Shown: positions 23,551 to 35,269 of the stretch, one piece after another
How positions within the stretch are numbered: the first letter of the stretch is position 1
How the letters are laid out: every line of letters starts with the position of its first letter
Assembly: GCF_000313135.1 (NCBI RefSeq)
Contig: NW_004457384.1
Span: 147,777 to 211,776, forward strand
DNA length: 64,000 nucleotides
Source: Acanthamoeba castellanii str. Neff
Taxonomy: Eukaryota > Discosea > Longamoebia > Acanthamoebidae
Direction of reading: 5' to 3'
The notes under the pieces: model-generated
Told to the model about the DNA's origin: nothing
Database searches by the model: none
The model's input: the letters and a program-made list of their open reading frames with translations, nothing else
Made by a program: the position numbers and the translations under genes

Positions 23551-25048
23551 ATGAGCACTCACAAACAATCGGGCCAGAAGGCGCCCTTCCTCGCTCAGAC
23601 AAAGGCCGGCGAGGAGGGGCAAGCCAGCAGCCGACAAGCCACACTACCGGGTGAGCGACAGAAGAAGGTGCCATTGGGCGCCAAGTTGGTGGTGGGCGGC
23701 ATCGCCGGAATGGTGGGTATGACCAGTGTCTTCCCCATCGACCTCGTCAAAACGCGCCTCCAGAACAGGTGTGCGCCTCGCCTACCTTCTCTCCTCCTCT
23801 GCGTGATGGTTGCTCTCGCATCCATGGGTTGGCTCACTTGCGTGGGTGAGTGGTTGATGATGACGGATGCAGGTGGTGCGAGAGCGTGTCGGAGTGCGTG
23901 CGGCGCATACGGGCGGAGGAGGGCTGGCGCGGTTTCTACCGCGGGCTCGGGGCGTGCCTGTGCGGGGTGGCCCCCGAGAAGGCTGTCAAGCTGGCCGTCA
24001 ATGAGAAGCTCCGCGAACACCTGGCTGCCCGCGACCACGACCAGTTCGTACCCTCCCCTCCCACCATCGCTTTTCTCGGCAGCCGTGTAGGTGCAGACGA
24101 AGTACTTCGTCCCAAGTGGTGGGTGCACGATTTCACCCCGCACGTTTGGTTGTGGTGCCCTACCTTCGCAGAATCACGCTGGCACACGAGATCCTGGCGG
24201 GAGCCGGTGCTGGGATGTGCCAGGCCACCGTGTCCAACCCTGCGGAGATCGGTACCACCCGCATCGCGCACCCACCCCGCTCCGGGGTGAGAGGGTGGTG
24301 GCTGGCTGGTGGTGATCGTGGGCCTGACCACACCCACATCGCAGTGAAGATCCGGCTGCAGGTGCAGGGCTCCGAGCCGGCCAACGGCACCAAGTCGGCG
24401 GTGGGCATCGTGCGGGAGCTGGGGTTCCGAGGTCTGTACAAGGGGCTTCCGGCCACCCTCCTGCGGGACGTGCCCTTTTCGTTCTTGTTCTTCCCCATCT
24501 ACTCCAACATCCGCCAGGCCTGGCTGCACCAGCGCGTACGCGTGCACCACTTCACCTCCTCCTCCTCCTCCCGCTCCCCAACAGCTGTGTTGTCACTCAC
24601 TTTGCTGGTGTGCCTGGTTGGTGTTGGTGTTGGTGTTGGTGTTGGTGTTGTTGTTGCAGGGCGACGCGAAGGGCGAGGTGGGTCTGCTGCCGACTCTGGC
24701 GGCGGGAGCGGCGGCAGGCGCGGTCGCCGCGGCTGCCGTCACCCCCGCCGACGTGGTGAAGACGCGCTACCAGGTGGAGCACTCCCCCTACACCTCCCTG
24801 CACCAATGCGCCAGGTACGCCTACACCTCCCTGGCCGGCGTGTCCACACGTGTGTGCCAAAGGAGTGGGGGGCTGATCAAGGTGCGTACGGTGTCCACAG
24901 AGCCGTGTGGCGAGAGGGTGGGCCGCGGACGTTCTTCAAGGGGGCGGTGGAGCGCATGGCCATCCAGGCCCCGCTCTACGGTGTGGCCCTCCTCGCCTTT
25001 GAACTGCAGAAGAAGTGGTACCTCGCCCACCACCAGCAGCAGGACTAG
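23551..25048 (+). CDS. Mitochondrial carrier family protein (glutamate-carrier-like)
   Basis: Inner-membrane metabolite transporter made of three repeats of about 100 residues. The starting exon reads [20 protein letters not shown], with the first repeat [28 protein letters not shown]. Second: [24 protein letters not shown] then VKIRLQVQG after an intron. Third: [30 protein letters not shown]. Each has the Px[DE]xx[KR] signature (PIDLVK, PAEIVK, PADVVK). The Gx[FWY]xG-type blocks [20 protein letters not shown] and [20 protein letters not shown] and the end [20 protein letters not shown] are typical. The [12 protein letters not shown] and [11 protein letters not shown] blocks resemble the SLC25A22/A18 glutamate carriers, but substrate assignment is an inference. 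C-terminal residues HHQQQD precede TAG. It has four or five introns, one with a (GTTGGT)n repeat. Confidence 0.92.
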
Positions 25049-25117
25049 GAAAAAGAGGAAAGATCGAGAAAAGATTGTAGCTTTGCTCTTTGTACAAAAC
25101 AAAGAAAAAGAAAAAGT

Positions 25118-27787
25118 ATGGACTGGTGCGGAGGCGAACCCAAGCACAAGGCGAGGGAGGGCAGCAAGGAGGGGCTGGAAAATGAGCTGCACTACGCCAA
25201 CCCAGCCTTGGCACAGGGCGCCGACACCTTCCTGCGCCTCGCACAGACCAAAGGAAGAGGCGGGGCGCCGCTGGAGGCCCGCCTGCGCGAGGCCATCGAA
25301 GTGAACCTGCGCACCCTGGCCTCCACCTACCCGCCCTCCCCCAGCCAGTACTGCCCCAAGCTCTTGCTTTGTTTCTTTTCTTTTCTTTTCTTTTCTTTTC
25401 TTTTCTTTTCTTTTCTTTTCTTTTTGGTCTTTTTCATCTGGGCTCACGCACTGTGGCCGCAGCGGACACGAGGTTTACCACGGTACCATGCTACCGGCAC
25501 GTGATGGTGTGTGTGGGTGATCATGGAAGAATGACTGGTGCAGCGGACGTCGGCCCTCACCAGGGCAGAGCGGGGTGGGGCTCCTCCACATGCGGCTCTT
25601 CCAGGCCGCCACCGACGAAAGCCAGCGCCTGGTCCACCTCGACGCCGCCCTTGCCTACGCCTCGGCCGCTTGGCAAAGGTGCACGCACGCACGCACACGC
25701 ATGAACACGCACACCCTTGTCCATCTGAGCTGACACGGCAAACATAGGTGTGTGGAGAAGTTGGGCGGCGACGCCGACATCGACGATGACGACGAGGACG
25801 AGGACGACGAGGAGGATTCCGGGGCAGATCGAGTAGGGAGCTTCTTGTGCGGACAGGCCGGCGTTATGGCCCTCTCGGCCGTGGTGGCCCACTACCGGCA
25901 CCAGCCCGACCTGCGGTTCTTGCCCCCCCCCGCAACCCACCCCTTCCCATATATCTAGCTCCTCTTTTCTCCTTCTCGCTCTCCGATGACTGGAATTCCA
26001 ATCTGCTGGCGCGGCACAGGGACGAGATGGTGGAGCGCCTGCTCATGTGGCACCGCGTCAGCTTGGCCGATCCTGAGTGCGAGCTCCTCTACGGCCGATC
26101 CGGTAAACCCCACTCCAACCCTCACTTCATGGAAGAGAACGCAGCTTACTCTCGCGGCGCCTGTGTCGTGTGTCTGTGAACACGACCCCACGATAATGGC
26201 AGGCTACGTCTACTGCCTGGTGTTCGTCGCGGCCCACATCCCGGAGCGGCTGCTGCCCGGCCACTTTCGAGAGGTGGCACGCAAGGTGCTCCTCTCCATT
26301 GTCGCCGACGGCCGCGTCTACAGCCGCACACGGTACACCCACGCGACAGCACGTGGCGCGCGCGCACACACATGCACACACACACACTCCGGGCCACCAT
26401 TGGGGGGCGCTCAACGTTCTTTATACCGTACCCATACCTCCTCCTCCTCCTCCTCCTCGGCAGGCGTCACGAGTCGCCGCTCATGTACAAGTGGTACCAC
26501 TCGGAGTACTTGGGCGCCGCCCACGGCCTTGCCGGCATCCTCCACGCACTTCTCTACTTCCCCGACCTTCTGCCCTCAGTACTTCACAGCACGACACGTG
26601 GCACACGCACCACCGCACACTCGCGCGCACGCATGCGTGCACACGCACCACCGCACACGCACAACGCCGTTGTCAGTAACACCAACAACATCACCCTCAT
26701 TGCCCAACCAACAGGACGACATGGCAGCCGTACGCGGCTCGGCCGACTACCTGCTGGACCTGTTGCGCCGCGAGGGCAACGTACCCATGTGCCGTGCGTG
26801 CTCACGACCACACGCACAACCTTTTGTTGGCGCATCACTAACTCTTCGTGGCTCCTACGCAGATGGCGACAAGGGGCGGGTCAACCCGGTGCAGTGGTGT
26901 CACGGCGCCCCTGGCGGTACTGCCCTCCCTCTACGCCACCATGTTCCTTTGTGTCTGCACTGACGCGTACGTGCGTGTTCGTTCCACTTCCAGTGGTGGC
27001 GCTCTTCTGTCGGCTGCACGAGCTGACACGGGAGAGCAAGTACCTGGCGGGTGCGCGTGCTGCTGCAGACTGCACATGGCGGGAGGGCCTCCTCAAGAAG
27101 TCCATCTCCCTGTGCCACGGCGCTGTCGGCAACGCGTACGCTCCTCTGTGTGCGTTGTTTTTTTGTTTTTTTTTGTTTTTTTTTGTTTTTTTTTGCTGTG
27201 GTGCCCGCTCGCCTTTTCTCCACCCACGTTGCGCAGTCGTGGGTGGGCTGCTGAACTAATGGATAATTAATTTCCAAAATGCATGGTCTCACAGGTACAC
27301 TTTCCTGACTTTGCACCGGCACACGCGGGAGGAGGAGTACCTGCTGCGGGCACGCGTGTTTGTGCTGTGGTCCCTCACGTCCCCGCACGTCGCCCACCTC
27401 CAGCCCGACTGCCCCTATTCCCTCTTTGGTACGTACCGTCGGCCTGCAAATCGTCTCTCTCTCCCTCTCCAGATTTTTTATATTTATATTTCAATATCTA
27501 TGTCTATGTGTGTGTATGATTGTGGGTCCCACCTATTGCCCGGCTGGCTTCTGTGGTGGTGCTGACTTTGGGCGGCCGTCGTCTCGTCGACTCTTTGTGA
27601 CTCACGGGTATCAGAGGGGCTGGCGGGCACCACGTACGCGTACGCGGAGATGCTCGACCCGCAGCACTCGGCGTTCCCCGCCTTCGAGCCACCGCCCGCT
27701 CTCCCGCCTGCGCTCGAGGAGACCCGTGGCCCCACCACGACCCGGACGGACAGCTGCAGTTCACAGGTAGGACGAGGACGAGGCTGA
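25118..27787 (+). CDS. LanC-like protein (LANCL family)
   Basis: Eukaryotic relative of bacterial lanthionine cyclases. Starts MDWCGGEPKHKAREGSKEGL shortly after the carrier gene on the same strand. Exons follow the seven-helix toroid repeats: GLLHMRLFQAATDE-like then LAYASAAW, VGSFLCGQAGVMALSAVVAH, DEMVERLLMWHRVSLADPEC, ELLYGRSGYVYCLVFVAAHI, the ESPLMYKWYHSEYLGAAHGL-AGILHALLYFPD block, VNPVQWCHGAPGAVALFCRL and LLKKSISLCHGAVGNAYTFL. The zinc site of the family (Cys ... Cys-His) is present as WCHGAPG and LCHGAVG. The last exon GLAGTTYAYAEMLDPQHSAF runs to TGA at 27785. Human LANCLs bind glutathione and add it to dehydroamino acids in proteins. The same role here is inferred. An acidic DDDDEDEDDEED insert lies near 25785. 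Introns include (TTTTC)n and T8-9G repeats. Confidence 0.93.
25371..25426. repeat. (TTTTC)n pentanucleotide repeat, intronic
   Basis: Eleven or so near-perfect TTTTC units in the first intron of the LanC-like gene, forming a long pyrimidine tract. Confidence 0.9.
27158..27196. repeat. T8-9G tandem repeat, intronic
   Basis: Four units of T(8-9)G in an intron of the LanC-like gene, between the WREGLLKKSISLCHGAVGN exon and the exon starting YTFLTLH. Confidence 0.85.
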
Positions 27788-27913
27788 CGCGACCGAGGAG
27801 GTCCTCGTGACGGGATCGACGGCGGTGAGCAGAATGATGTACCGCGTGCCCCACACCACCGGCGACACCTGCGCTCCCCCGCCACGCACCCCCCCCCACA
27901 CACGAGGTCAGTA

Positions 27914-29252
27914 CTACGTAAAAATGTGGCGCAGCCCCCATTGGCCCAGGCATGCGAGTCCGTAGAGGGGGAGGTGAAGGGAAGGGAAGGCGTGCGCCAC
28001 CTGGTGCAGGGGCATGGGAAGACGATCATCGAGCTTGGCCCGAAGGAGGAAGACGTCGCCGGGTCGCCCCTCCTCGCGCACGCCCTCGATGGTGGAGACG
28101 GCGCCCACGAAGTCTCCGAACACGCCTATCGCCACACAGCCCCGGTACGTACCTATAACCGCCCTTGCACAGCACGGGCACCATTTCGAAAGACATTGGG
28201 GGGGGGAACGCAGCACCGCAGCCGACCAGCACGCGTGAGATAGGCCACGTCCACCCTTGGGAGGGTACCGGGATCACAATGTTCGGCTACAAAGTGGCCC
28301 ACATCGTATCTGTAGCCCGAGAGCCGCGACACGCCAGCGGCAGGAAGACGTGAGAGATGGAAGGAAATGGCGGGCCGGCGGAGGTGTGGTCATGCACCGC
28401 TGTATCCACGCGTGGGTGAAGGGCACGTCGGGCGCGGCCGCCATCAGCTTGCGCACGTAGGGCCGCAACAGGGGAGGCGCGTCCGCCACGCCAAAGCGCA
28501 CAAAGTCGAAGCACCCTGCGCTCATCATCGTGGTCGTGGTGAGATCGACCGCCGCATGCGCGACGGGGCCAAACGGGGGAGAGAGCCAACCAAGAAAACT
28601 GGCGCGACGCTGCTGCTGCCAGGCGAGTCCCACCAGGGCGCCTGCGAAGTCGCGCACCTCGTCCTGCGATATTACGCATTCACGACCAGCCAAGGGAGGA
28701 TTCCTAAATAAAAGTAGTGTGATGGCCAACACAAACGGCACACACAGAGTCGATAGACCACGCGCGCGCGCGCTGATTGCTGCTCGAGGGAGGGAGAGGT
28801 GAAGGCGAGGCGCACGTACGGGCGCGTAGTAGGAGCGTAGCAGCACGCACGCGTGCCGGCGGAGCAGGTCCACCACTGCGGGCGCAGGCCGGGCATCGTG
28901 CCACGGGGGCAGACCGAGGCCCAGGCCCAGCACGTCGCGCGACCACCACCACCACCACCACCGGGAGGGCCTGGGCACCACCAGCACCACTGGGGCTGCT
29001 GCTGCATCGGCGCTCGGCTCTTCGTCGCCGCCATCGTGCTCCCTATCGGGGGTGGTGTGTGGAGGGGTTACACTCGCGTGCCCCCTCGCAATGCACGGGT
29101 GGTAGTGCCGGGGAAAAGGCAACGAACCTGGCTGGATCGCTTCGACGCAACAGGAGGAGGAAGATGGCCAAGGCCGCCAACGACGTAGTCACCAGCACGC
29201 CAGCGGTGGCGGCCACCATGGCCGCTGGGGCCACCAGGCCGCGTGCCTCCAT
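27914..29252 (-). CDS. Unrecognised protein with an N-terminal membrane anchor
   Basis: I do not recognise this family. The first exon (from 29252) encodes MEARGLVAPAAMVAATAGVL VTTSLAALAIFLLLLRR, a single hydrophobic span, followed by a basic stop-transfer RR. Further exons with GC3-biased coding read DVLGLGLGLPPWHDARPAPA then VVDLLRRHACVLLRSYYAPV (about 28930-28815), GRECVISQDEVRDFAGALVG (about 28690-28630), CFDFVRFGVADAPPLLRPYV (about 28515), VPFTHAWIQRC, GYRYDVGHFVAEHCDPGTLP (about 28315) and CVAIGVFGDFVGAVSTIEGV ... LPLYGLACLGQWGLRHIF before the stop (27914). Introns between them follow GT-AG. A WWWWWW run near 28960 comes from a TGG repeat and may be intronic. It looks like a membrane-tethered enzyme domain, but no catalytic motif is convincing. 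Divergent from MON1 (138 bp apart) and convergent with the LanC-like gene. Confidence 0.65.
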
Positions 29253-29390
29253 GCCCCACTTCTCTTTTCACCGGCAACTTTGCTTTTGCTTTTTCTTGAC
29301 AAATTTCTTTTTCTTCTCCCGAGAGCAGTTGTAACAGTTGTTGCCAACGTGACGTGATCGATCGCTGGAGGCGCCAAAAGAGAGGAGAGC

Positions 29391-31746
29391 ATGAGCGAGG
29401 AACCTTACCGGCAGGAGGAGACGTCGCCCTACCTTCTCGGAGGCGGCATGCTCTCTGAGGGGCGGGTGCCCCCCTCTTCCCCTCTCGCGCGCCGAAGCCT
29501 TGAGGAATGGAATCGACTGAGCTTCTACGGGGGCAGCACGACGTCGATGGCGTCGGACCTCTTCGCAACGTCGCCCGCCACGGCCTCCGCACTCGCCTAC
29601 TTCGAACGCACCCCCGACCCTTCGCCGAGGGGTGAGAGTGTAGCGGTAGGCGGAGGAGGAAGCCAACAAGCTGACATCCAATTTACGGACGAAGATTTGG
29701 CGCGGATCAAGGCCCTACGCGTCAAGAGCCAGACCGGTGGTGCCTCCTCCCCGCACCACCGCCACCAGCAGCAGAACGGAGCACATGAGCAGCAGCAGCA
29801 GCACAAGGAAGCGGAACCAGGAGGAGGACCACGAGGCCGGGGCGGGCTCGAGCAGCAGGAGCACTCCACCAGCCACCACCACCACTATCAGCACGCGTCG
29901 CCAAGCCAGCATTCCACAACACACGAGGACGAACCTCCCACGCCACCGTCCGATGCCGCTGACGGCCGACACGCCGATGCTCCCTCCCCGGTACGCGCTC
30001 CCTCCCTCTCTTCTTCCCCCATGCCCCGCACACGCACGCGCACACGTGCACGCACGTAGCACGCAGGCGTGCTAACGGGGTGCGGGTGATGGCGTGGGTG
30101 CGTGCGCAGCAGGGCGTCGACAGCTTCGATGCCGAATTTGAAGCAACCGCCAGTGGGCGCGAAGAGGAAGAGGACGGAGTGGGGCGGGAGTGGGCGTTAC
30201 AGAGCAAGCACTTCTTCATCCTCTCCGACGCCGGCAAGCCCATCTACTCCCGGTACGCCCACCGACCAACCGATCGACTGACCTACCTACCCAGCTACCC
30301 TCTATCTTCTTCTTCTTCTTCTTCTTCGCACCAAACCGGTCCAGCAGCAGCCGAGCATGGTGGAGAGCGTGCTCGGTTTTGTTGTGAGTTCCTGGAGTTT
30401 GAGAGGAGTGGGCTCACTGCTTGGCCGGCGGGTGGTGGTGTTGGGGTGCAGACACGGAGACGAGCAGAAGCTGTGCTCCCTGATGGGTGTCATGCAGGGC
30501 ATCTTTTCCTTCGTCACCTCCGGCGGCGATGATCTCAGGTACAACCAACGTTGTCACCTGCATAAATGTGTGACCGGTTACCGGCCATCTGGTTCACACG
30601 GGTGTGTGTGTGTGGTGTGTGTGTGTGGTGTTGGATGATTCCACGCACAGATCCATGTACGCCGGGGACCACGTGATGGTGTTCATGTCCCGCGGGCCGC
30701 TCTACCTCGTGGCCATCGCGAGCTCCGGCGAGGTGCGTTGGTGTTTTGGATCCCCCCCCCGCTTGCATCCTCCTGCGGCGGTCGTGGTGGGCTGGCGTAC
30801 TTGTACGGTTTGAGGAGGAGGAGGAGGAGGACTAACACCCACTGGTGGGGCTGGCGTGTGTTGGCAACCTTCTCTCTCTCTCTGTCCCTCTCTCCCCCCC
30901 CAAATATGTGTAGCCGGCGTCGGTGCTGAAGCGGCAGCTGGAGTGGCTCCACCTCCAGATCATCTCCACCATCACCTCCGGCATCACCAAAATATTCGAG
31001 ACACGCCCCTGCTTTGACCTTCGCAGCCTGCTGCGCGGTGCTCCTCCCCTCGCCCCCCCCCCGCTTACTCCGCCATTCAATCCGCCACCGGCGGGTGGTG
31101 GTGTTGGAGAATGCAGTTGCTAAGCGGCGGGGGAGGGGCTGTTGCGGGGGTGGTGTGCGGTGGCCAGGCAGCACCAAGTTCATCGACAACCTGGTGGCGG
31201 GGCTGGACAAGCAGCCCTCCTACCTCATCAACGCCACGCAGTGTCTGCCCCTCGAACCGGCCATCCGAAGCATGACGGGCACCTACCTCCAGGGCATCAA
31301 ATCCGAAGACCTTGTGTACCACCACCACCGCCACCACCAGCTACCGCCCCTTCCGACCCTTCTACCCCTCTCACACATGGCTCACATCGCCCGCCCGGTG
31401 GTTTTCCTGTGTGTGTGTGTGTGTGTCGAAATATCACGATTTAGATATGCGCTGCTGATCGCGGACGGCAAGCTTGTAAATTTTGTGCAGCCCAAGCGGC
31501 ATCCCCTCAAACCCGAAGGTACCGCTCCTCGCGCGATGACCGTGGTTGTGCGGGGGCGGGGGGTGGCGAACGGGGGATGAGCGCGCTAACATCCCCTCCT
31601 CACTCCTCTTCCATGGTCAGACCTGCAGCTGATCCTCAACTTCCTCGAGTCCTCGGGCACCTTCCGAACAAACGAAACCTGGGTCCCCATCTGCCTTCCC
31701 AAGTTCAACGACGGCGGGTACCTTACATACGCCACACACGACACAC

Positions 31747-31781
<35 letters not shown>

Positions 31782-32615
31782 CACACACACACGACACACA
31801 CAACGACGACGTGTGTTCCCTCGGAACTGAATTAAGTTATATATATTTATTTTGCGTATCGCCGTGGGTGGGTGGGTGCGTATCGATGATGTGCAGCTAC
31901 CTCTACGCCTACCTGTGCTACCTGAACGAGAGCACGTGCCTGGTGCTCATCTCGACGGTGCGGAACAGCGAGAAGTTCTACGAGCTGGCCGAGTGGAAGC
32001 AGAAGATCGACAAGTCGCTGCGAGCAGCGGGCGCCCTCGAGGCCATCACCAAGTCGGTCTCGCGGGAGAGCTACACGGCCAGCGCCGTGGGCGTGCCCGG
32101 CCTCGTCTCCTTCCTCTACCGACACAACGCCCTCCACCAATTCACCGCGCCCTCCCTCGACCCGCCCTACCACACACCCGCCGAACAGGTACTAACCCCC
32201 CCCCTCTCTTCTCCTCCCTCGTCGCCACTCCCACGCTCTTCCCACTCCTCCCGACCACTCGCTCACTCCCCAACTCGCGCGTCTGCGTGTCGTGTGTCGT
32301 GTGCGCAGGCCAAGATCCTGCGGCGGTACCAGAAGCTGTACGGGAAGGTGCTCGAGCGACCGCCGTGCGGGACGGAGGGTGAGGGGGGGCAAGCCGCCGC
32401 TGCCCGAGCACCCGTACACGCTGCGACAGCACTGGGACGCCAACGACCGGGAGAGCAGCCTCGTGTGGGTGACGTCCGACGTGCTCCTCTTCATCCTCTT
32501 CGAGCCGTGGGTGGCGCGACCACAGGCCGTCCACGCGGCCAACGACATCCTCAAGTGGGTCAAGTCGCGCGACAGCAACCTATTCGTGCTCCCCGCCGCC
32601 ACCCAGACCTGGTGA
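29391..32615 (+). CDS. MON1: Vacuolar fusion protein MON1 homologue (SAND family)
   Basis: Subunit of the Mon1-Ccz1 complex, the guanine-nucleotide exchange factor for Rab7 on late endosomes. N-terminus MSEEPYRQEETSPYLLGGGM is disordered, with Q/H-rich low complexity at 29750-29900. The first longin domain begins WALQSKHFFILSDAGKPIYS, then LCSLMGVMQGIFSFVTSGGD, MYAGDHVMVFMSRGPLYLVA and LKRQLEWLHLQIISTITSGI. Later exons: SYLINATQCLPLEPAIRSMT, YALLIADGKLVNFVQPKRHP, LQLILNFLESSGTFRTNETW, PICLPKFNDGGYLYAYLCYL, CLVLISTVRNSEKFYELAEW, GVPGLVSFLYRHNALHQFTA and the end NLFVLPAATQTW before TGA. These are the ordered MON1 blocks. The frame breaks once at the G7 run at 32383-32389: with six G the frame continues into GKPPLPEHPYTLRQHWD, so one extra G is likely a sequencing error. 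Confidence 0.94.
31727..31802. repeat. Intronic CA microsatellite in MON1
   Basis: ACACACGACACACGAC followed by a (CA)n run and more ACACACACGAC units, filling the intron after the PICLPKFNDGG exon. Confidence 0.85.
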
Positions 32616-32709
32616 TCGGCGGCCCTATATATGTGATGGCGATGGCGATGGCGATGGTGAGGAACGTAGAAACCAGCCTTTTTGCGCTCGCTTGCTCTCT
32701 CTCTCTCTC

Positions 32710-35269
32710 TCAGTCGGAATCCTCCGCGCCGCTCCTCCTCCTGTGCTCCTGGCCGCCGCGGGTCATGATGAAGTCCAGATTGGGCCTCTGGGCCTCCGTC
32801 TTGGGCTTGGCGGTCGCCGCTCGGCTGCTGCGGCCCGTCTTCCCGCCGGAGGGGGTCCATTCCTCGATGTCGTCGTCGAGCGAGGTGTTGGTGTCGGGGG
32901 CGGACACGCGCCGCCGTGCCGGTGCTGCTGCGGTGCTGCTGCCGGGTGCCGGGTGGTGGTGGGTCGCCTGCTTCTCCCACTCCCTCTCCAGGTTGCGGTA
33001 CTTGTCCTTCAGGTCGACGGCCGTGCGCCCACCAAAGTCGTAGTGCTCCACGATGTGCTTCCAGTACCCGACCCCGAACCTGTGGCGCGGTCACGTTAGA
33101 CCCCCTCGGCTCACCATCTCCGCGGGGGGAGGGGGTACTTCTTCACGCCGGCCAGCAGGTTGGCCACCTCGTCTTCGGTCCACCGACGACGGCGCCTTCT
33201 GCCGGCACTCGCGGTGGAGGCAGCCGCGGTTGTGGTCCTCGTGGCGGTGCTGCTGCTGCTGCCGGTGGATCGTCGGCGGTGCCAGTGTGGTTTGACCCGG
33301 GCGTTGAATCTCACCTCGTCGCCGCCATCGTCGCCATCGTCGTGTTCGTCGGTGAGGAGCTTCCTTCTCTTGGTGAGTCCCTCTGCCTCTGCGCTGCCAT
33401 CGCTCCGGCGCCGCTTGTCCTTGGCTGCCCCCCGCCGGTCACACTCGCCGCTCCCTGCCGGCCTCTCGTCCTCTTCCTCTTCCTCCTCCCCCTCGTCGTC
33501 GTCGTCCTGTTTGTTCGCTTTTTCCTTCTCCCCGATCGGTGGTGCTTCTCGGTCTCCCGAACCGTCGGGCTGCTGTGCGTCCTCCCACTCCTCGATTTCC
33601 TCGCCGTTCTTCTGAGGCCCGGACTCCACCACCATCACCTCCTCCTCCTCCTCCTCCTCTTCCTCTTCCTCCTCGTCGTCGTCGTCTTTCCGCGCGTAGG
33701 CGGTGCCCGTCGTGGTCGTGACCGTGGCCGTCGTGGTGGTGCAGGGCGTGGGCTGTCGCTCCATCTCGGCCTCCTCCTCCTCCTCCTCCTCCTCATCGCC
33801 GCTGCCCGGCCCCGTCGGCGTCAGGTCGATACTCTTTTCATCCTCGGCCCTGCGGTGGTGAGAAGGAAGACCGCACACGCACCACCGCACACGCACACAG
33901 GTTGGGGGGGGGGTATGGGGGGGTATGGGGGAGCGAAGATGAGAAGGGGCGTGGGCGTGGGCTGTGTGGGCGTGGTGTTGCAGCGGCGCACCTGGTACCG
34001 GGCGGGTGGTGGTAGGCCCCCGAGCGGATGTCGCGGGCCAGCTGGTCGAGGAACGGCGGCGGCAGCTGCGCGTGGAAGGCGCCCATGTAGTCCTCGAACT
34101 GGCGGCGGAAGGCGTCGAGCGGACACGCGGCGGCCACCAGGGCCACGGCGGCCTCCCTGCCCCGCTTCCTCGCCCGGAGAGCCTCCTCCGCCGCCTCCGC
34201 CTCCTTAATGTCCGCCAGCAGCTGCGCCAGCCGTGCGCGTACGCCCGTGCCGGCCGCCATGCCGTCTCCATTGTCGCCATTGTCGCCATTGTCGCGGCCG
34301 GCAGACGCCCACAGGTCGTCGTCCGCCATCGCAGACGAGAAGCCGCCCCAGTCCGGCGGATCTGCGCACAGCGGCCCCACCGCCATCTGCGGATTGGGCG
34401 GCGAGAGGGGGAGGGGAAGAAGGTGAGGAGCGCTGACCGAGACGACGACAGAGAGCCATCGGCGATGGCCATCATCATCACCGATGCATGCACGATGGAG
34501 GCGGAGAGGGGAGGGGCGTACGTGGAGGCGGGCCAATTCGAGGAGGCGGCGGCCGGCGGGCCGGATGCAAGCGGGAGAGGCGACCACGAGGGCGGCCAAG
34601 GCCTGTGAAATGGCNNNNNNNNNNNNNNNNNNNNNTGCACTGCATAGTACCCAGTTGAGGAGGCCCAGCACGTTGAGCCGATCTAGCAGCCCGTCGCCCG
34701 CGCTACGCGTCACCACTGCGCACGTACGCCCGCACGCACGACACACACGCGACCCACACACACAACACGACCGCACCAGGGCGCACGCGTGGCGGTCAGG
34801 CACGGGCCACGGGGCGTGGGAGGGCACAGGCGCGAGGGGGGGGGGCTGGTGATGATGGTCGAGGAGGAGGAGGAGGAGAAGTACCGGAGGGGGCGAGCTG
34901 GCGGAGGGCCTGTATGGTGGCCCAGGGCAGCGTGGGTGCGCTCCACTTGGAGGCGGCCCCCACCCGGTCCAGTACCAGCTCGATGGCCCACAACAGGGGC
35001 TGGTCCTCCTCCTCCTCCTTCTCCTCCTCTTGCTGCTCTTCTTCCTCCTCCTCCTGCTGCTGCCCCCTTCGTTGTTGTTGTTGTTGTTGTTGTTCCTCCG
35101 CCTCCGCCTCGTCGTCGTTGCAGGTCGTGCTCCCGCTGCCGTGGCGGTGGGCGGAAGAAGAAGAGGAAGAAGAGGGGGGTGAGGGTGTGGCGGCGCCGGA
35201 GAGGGACCACGACCGCGGCGAGGCCTCCGAACCGGAGGAGGCGGGATCAAACGGCTGCGTCCACTCCAT
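32710..35269 (-). CDS. TRF-like protein with C-terminal telobox Myb/SANT domain
   Basis: Predicted telomere-repeat or telobox DNA-binding protein. First exon (from 35269): MEWTQPFDPASSGSEASPRS, Ser-rich and then Q/E-rich low complexity, followed by a helical block DQPLLWAIELVLDRVGAASK. Next exons: SAGDGLLDRLNVLGLLNWVL (broken by a 21-base gap at 34615-34635), AISQALAALVVASP, then a helical region RARLAQLLADIKEAEAAEEA and FRRQFEDYMGAFHAQLPPPF. A long acidic linker of D/E runs and basic RRRRR follows. The Myb domain starts RRRRWTEDEVANLLAGVKKY and after a short intron continues RFGVGYWKHIVEHYDFGGRT-AVDLKDKYRNLEREW, where VDLKDKYRNL is the telobox motif. A short tail ends SGAEDSD. One Myb repeat at the C-terminus behind a helical region resembles TRF1/TRF2 and Schizosaccharomyces Taz1 in layout, but I cannot confirm a TRFH fold by eye. 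Convergent with MON1. Confidence 0.85.
34615..34635. other. Assembly gap (21 N) inside the TRF-like gene
   Basis: Run of N between two coding stretches of the TRF-like gene on the minus strand. The reading frame appears compatible on both sides. Confidence 0.99.

Noticed and set aside
32192..33094. 300-codon minus-strand frame overlapping the ends of MON1 and the TRF-like gene
   Set aside because: The real exon frames of both genes are conserved. This frame has no motif and crosses the intergenic junction.
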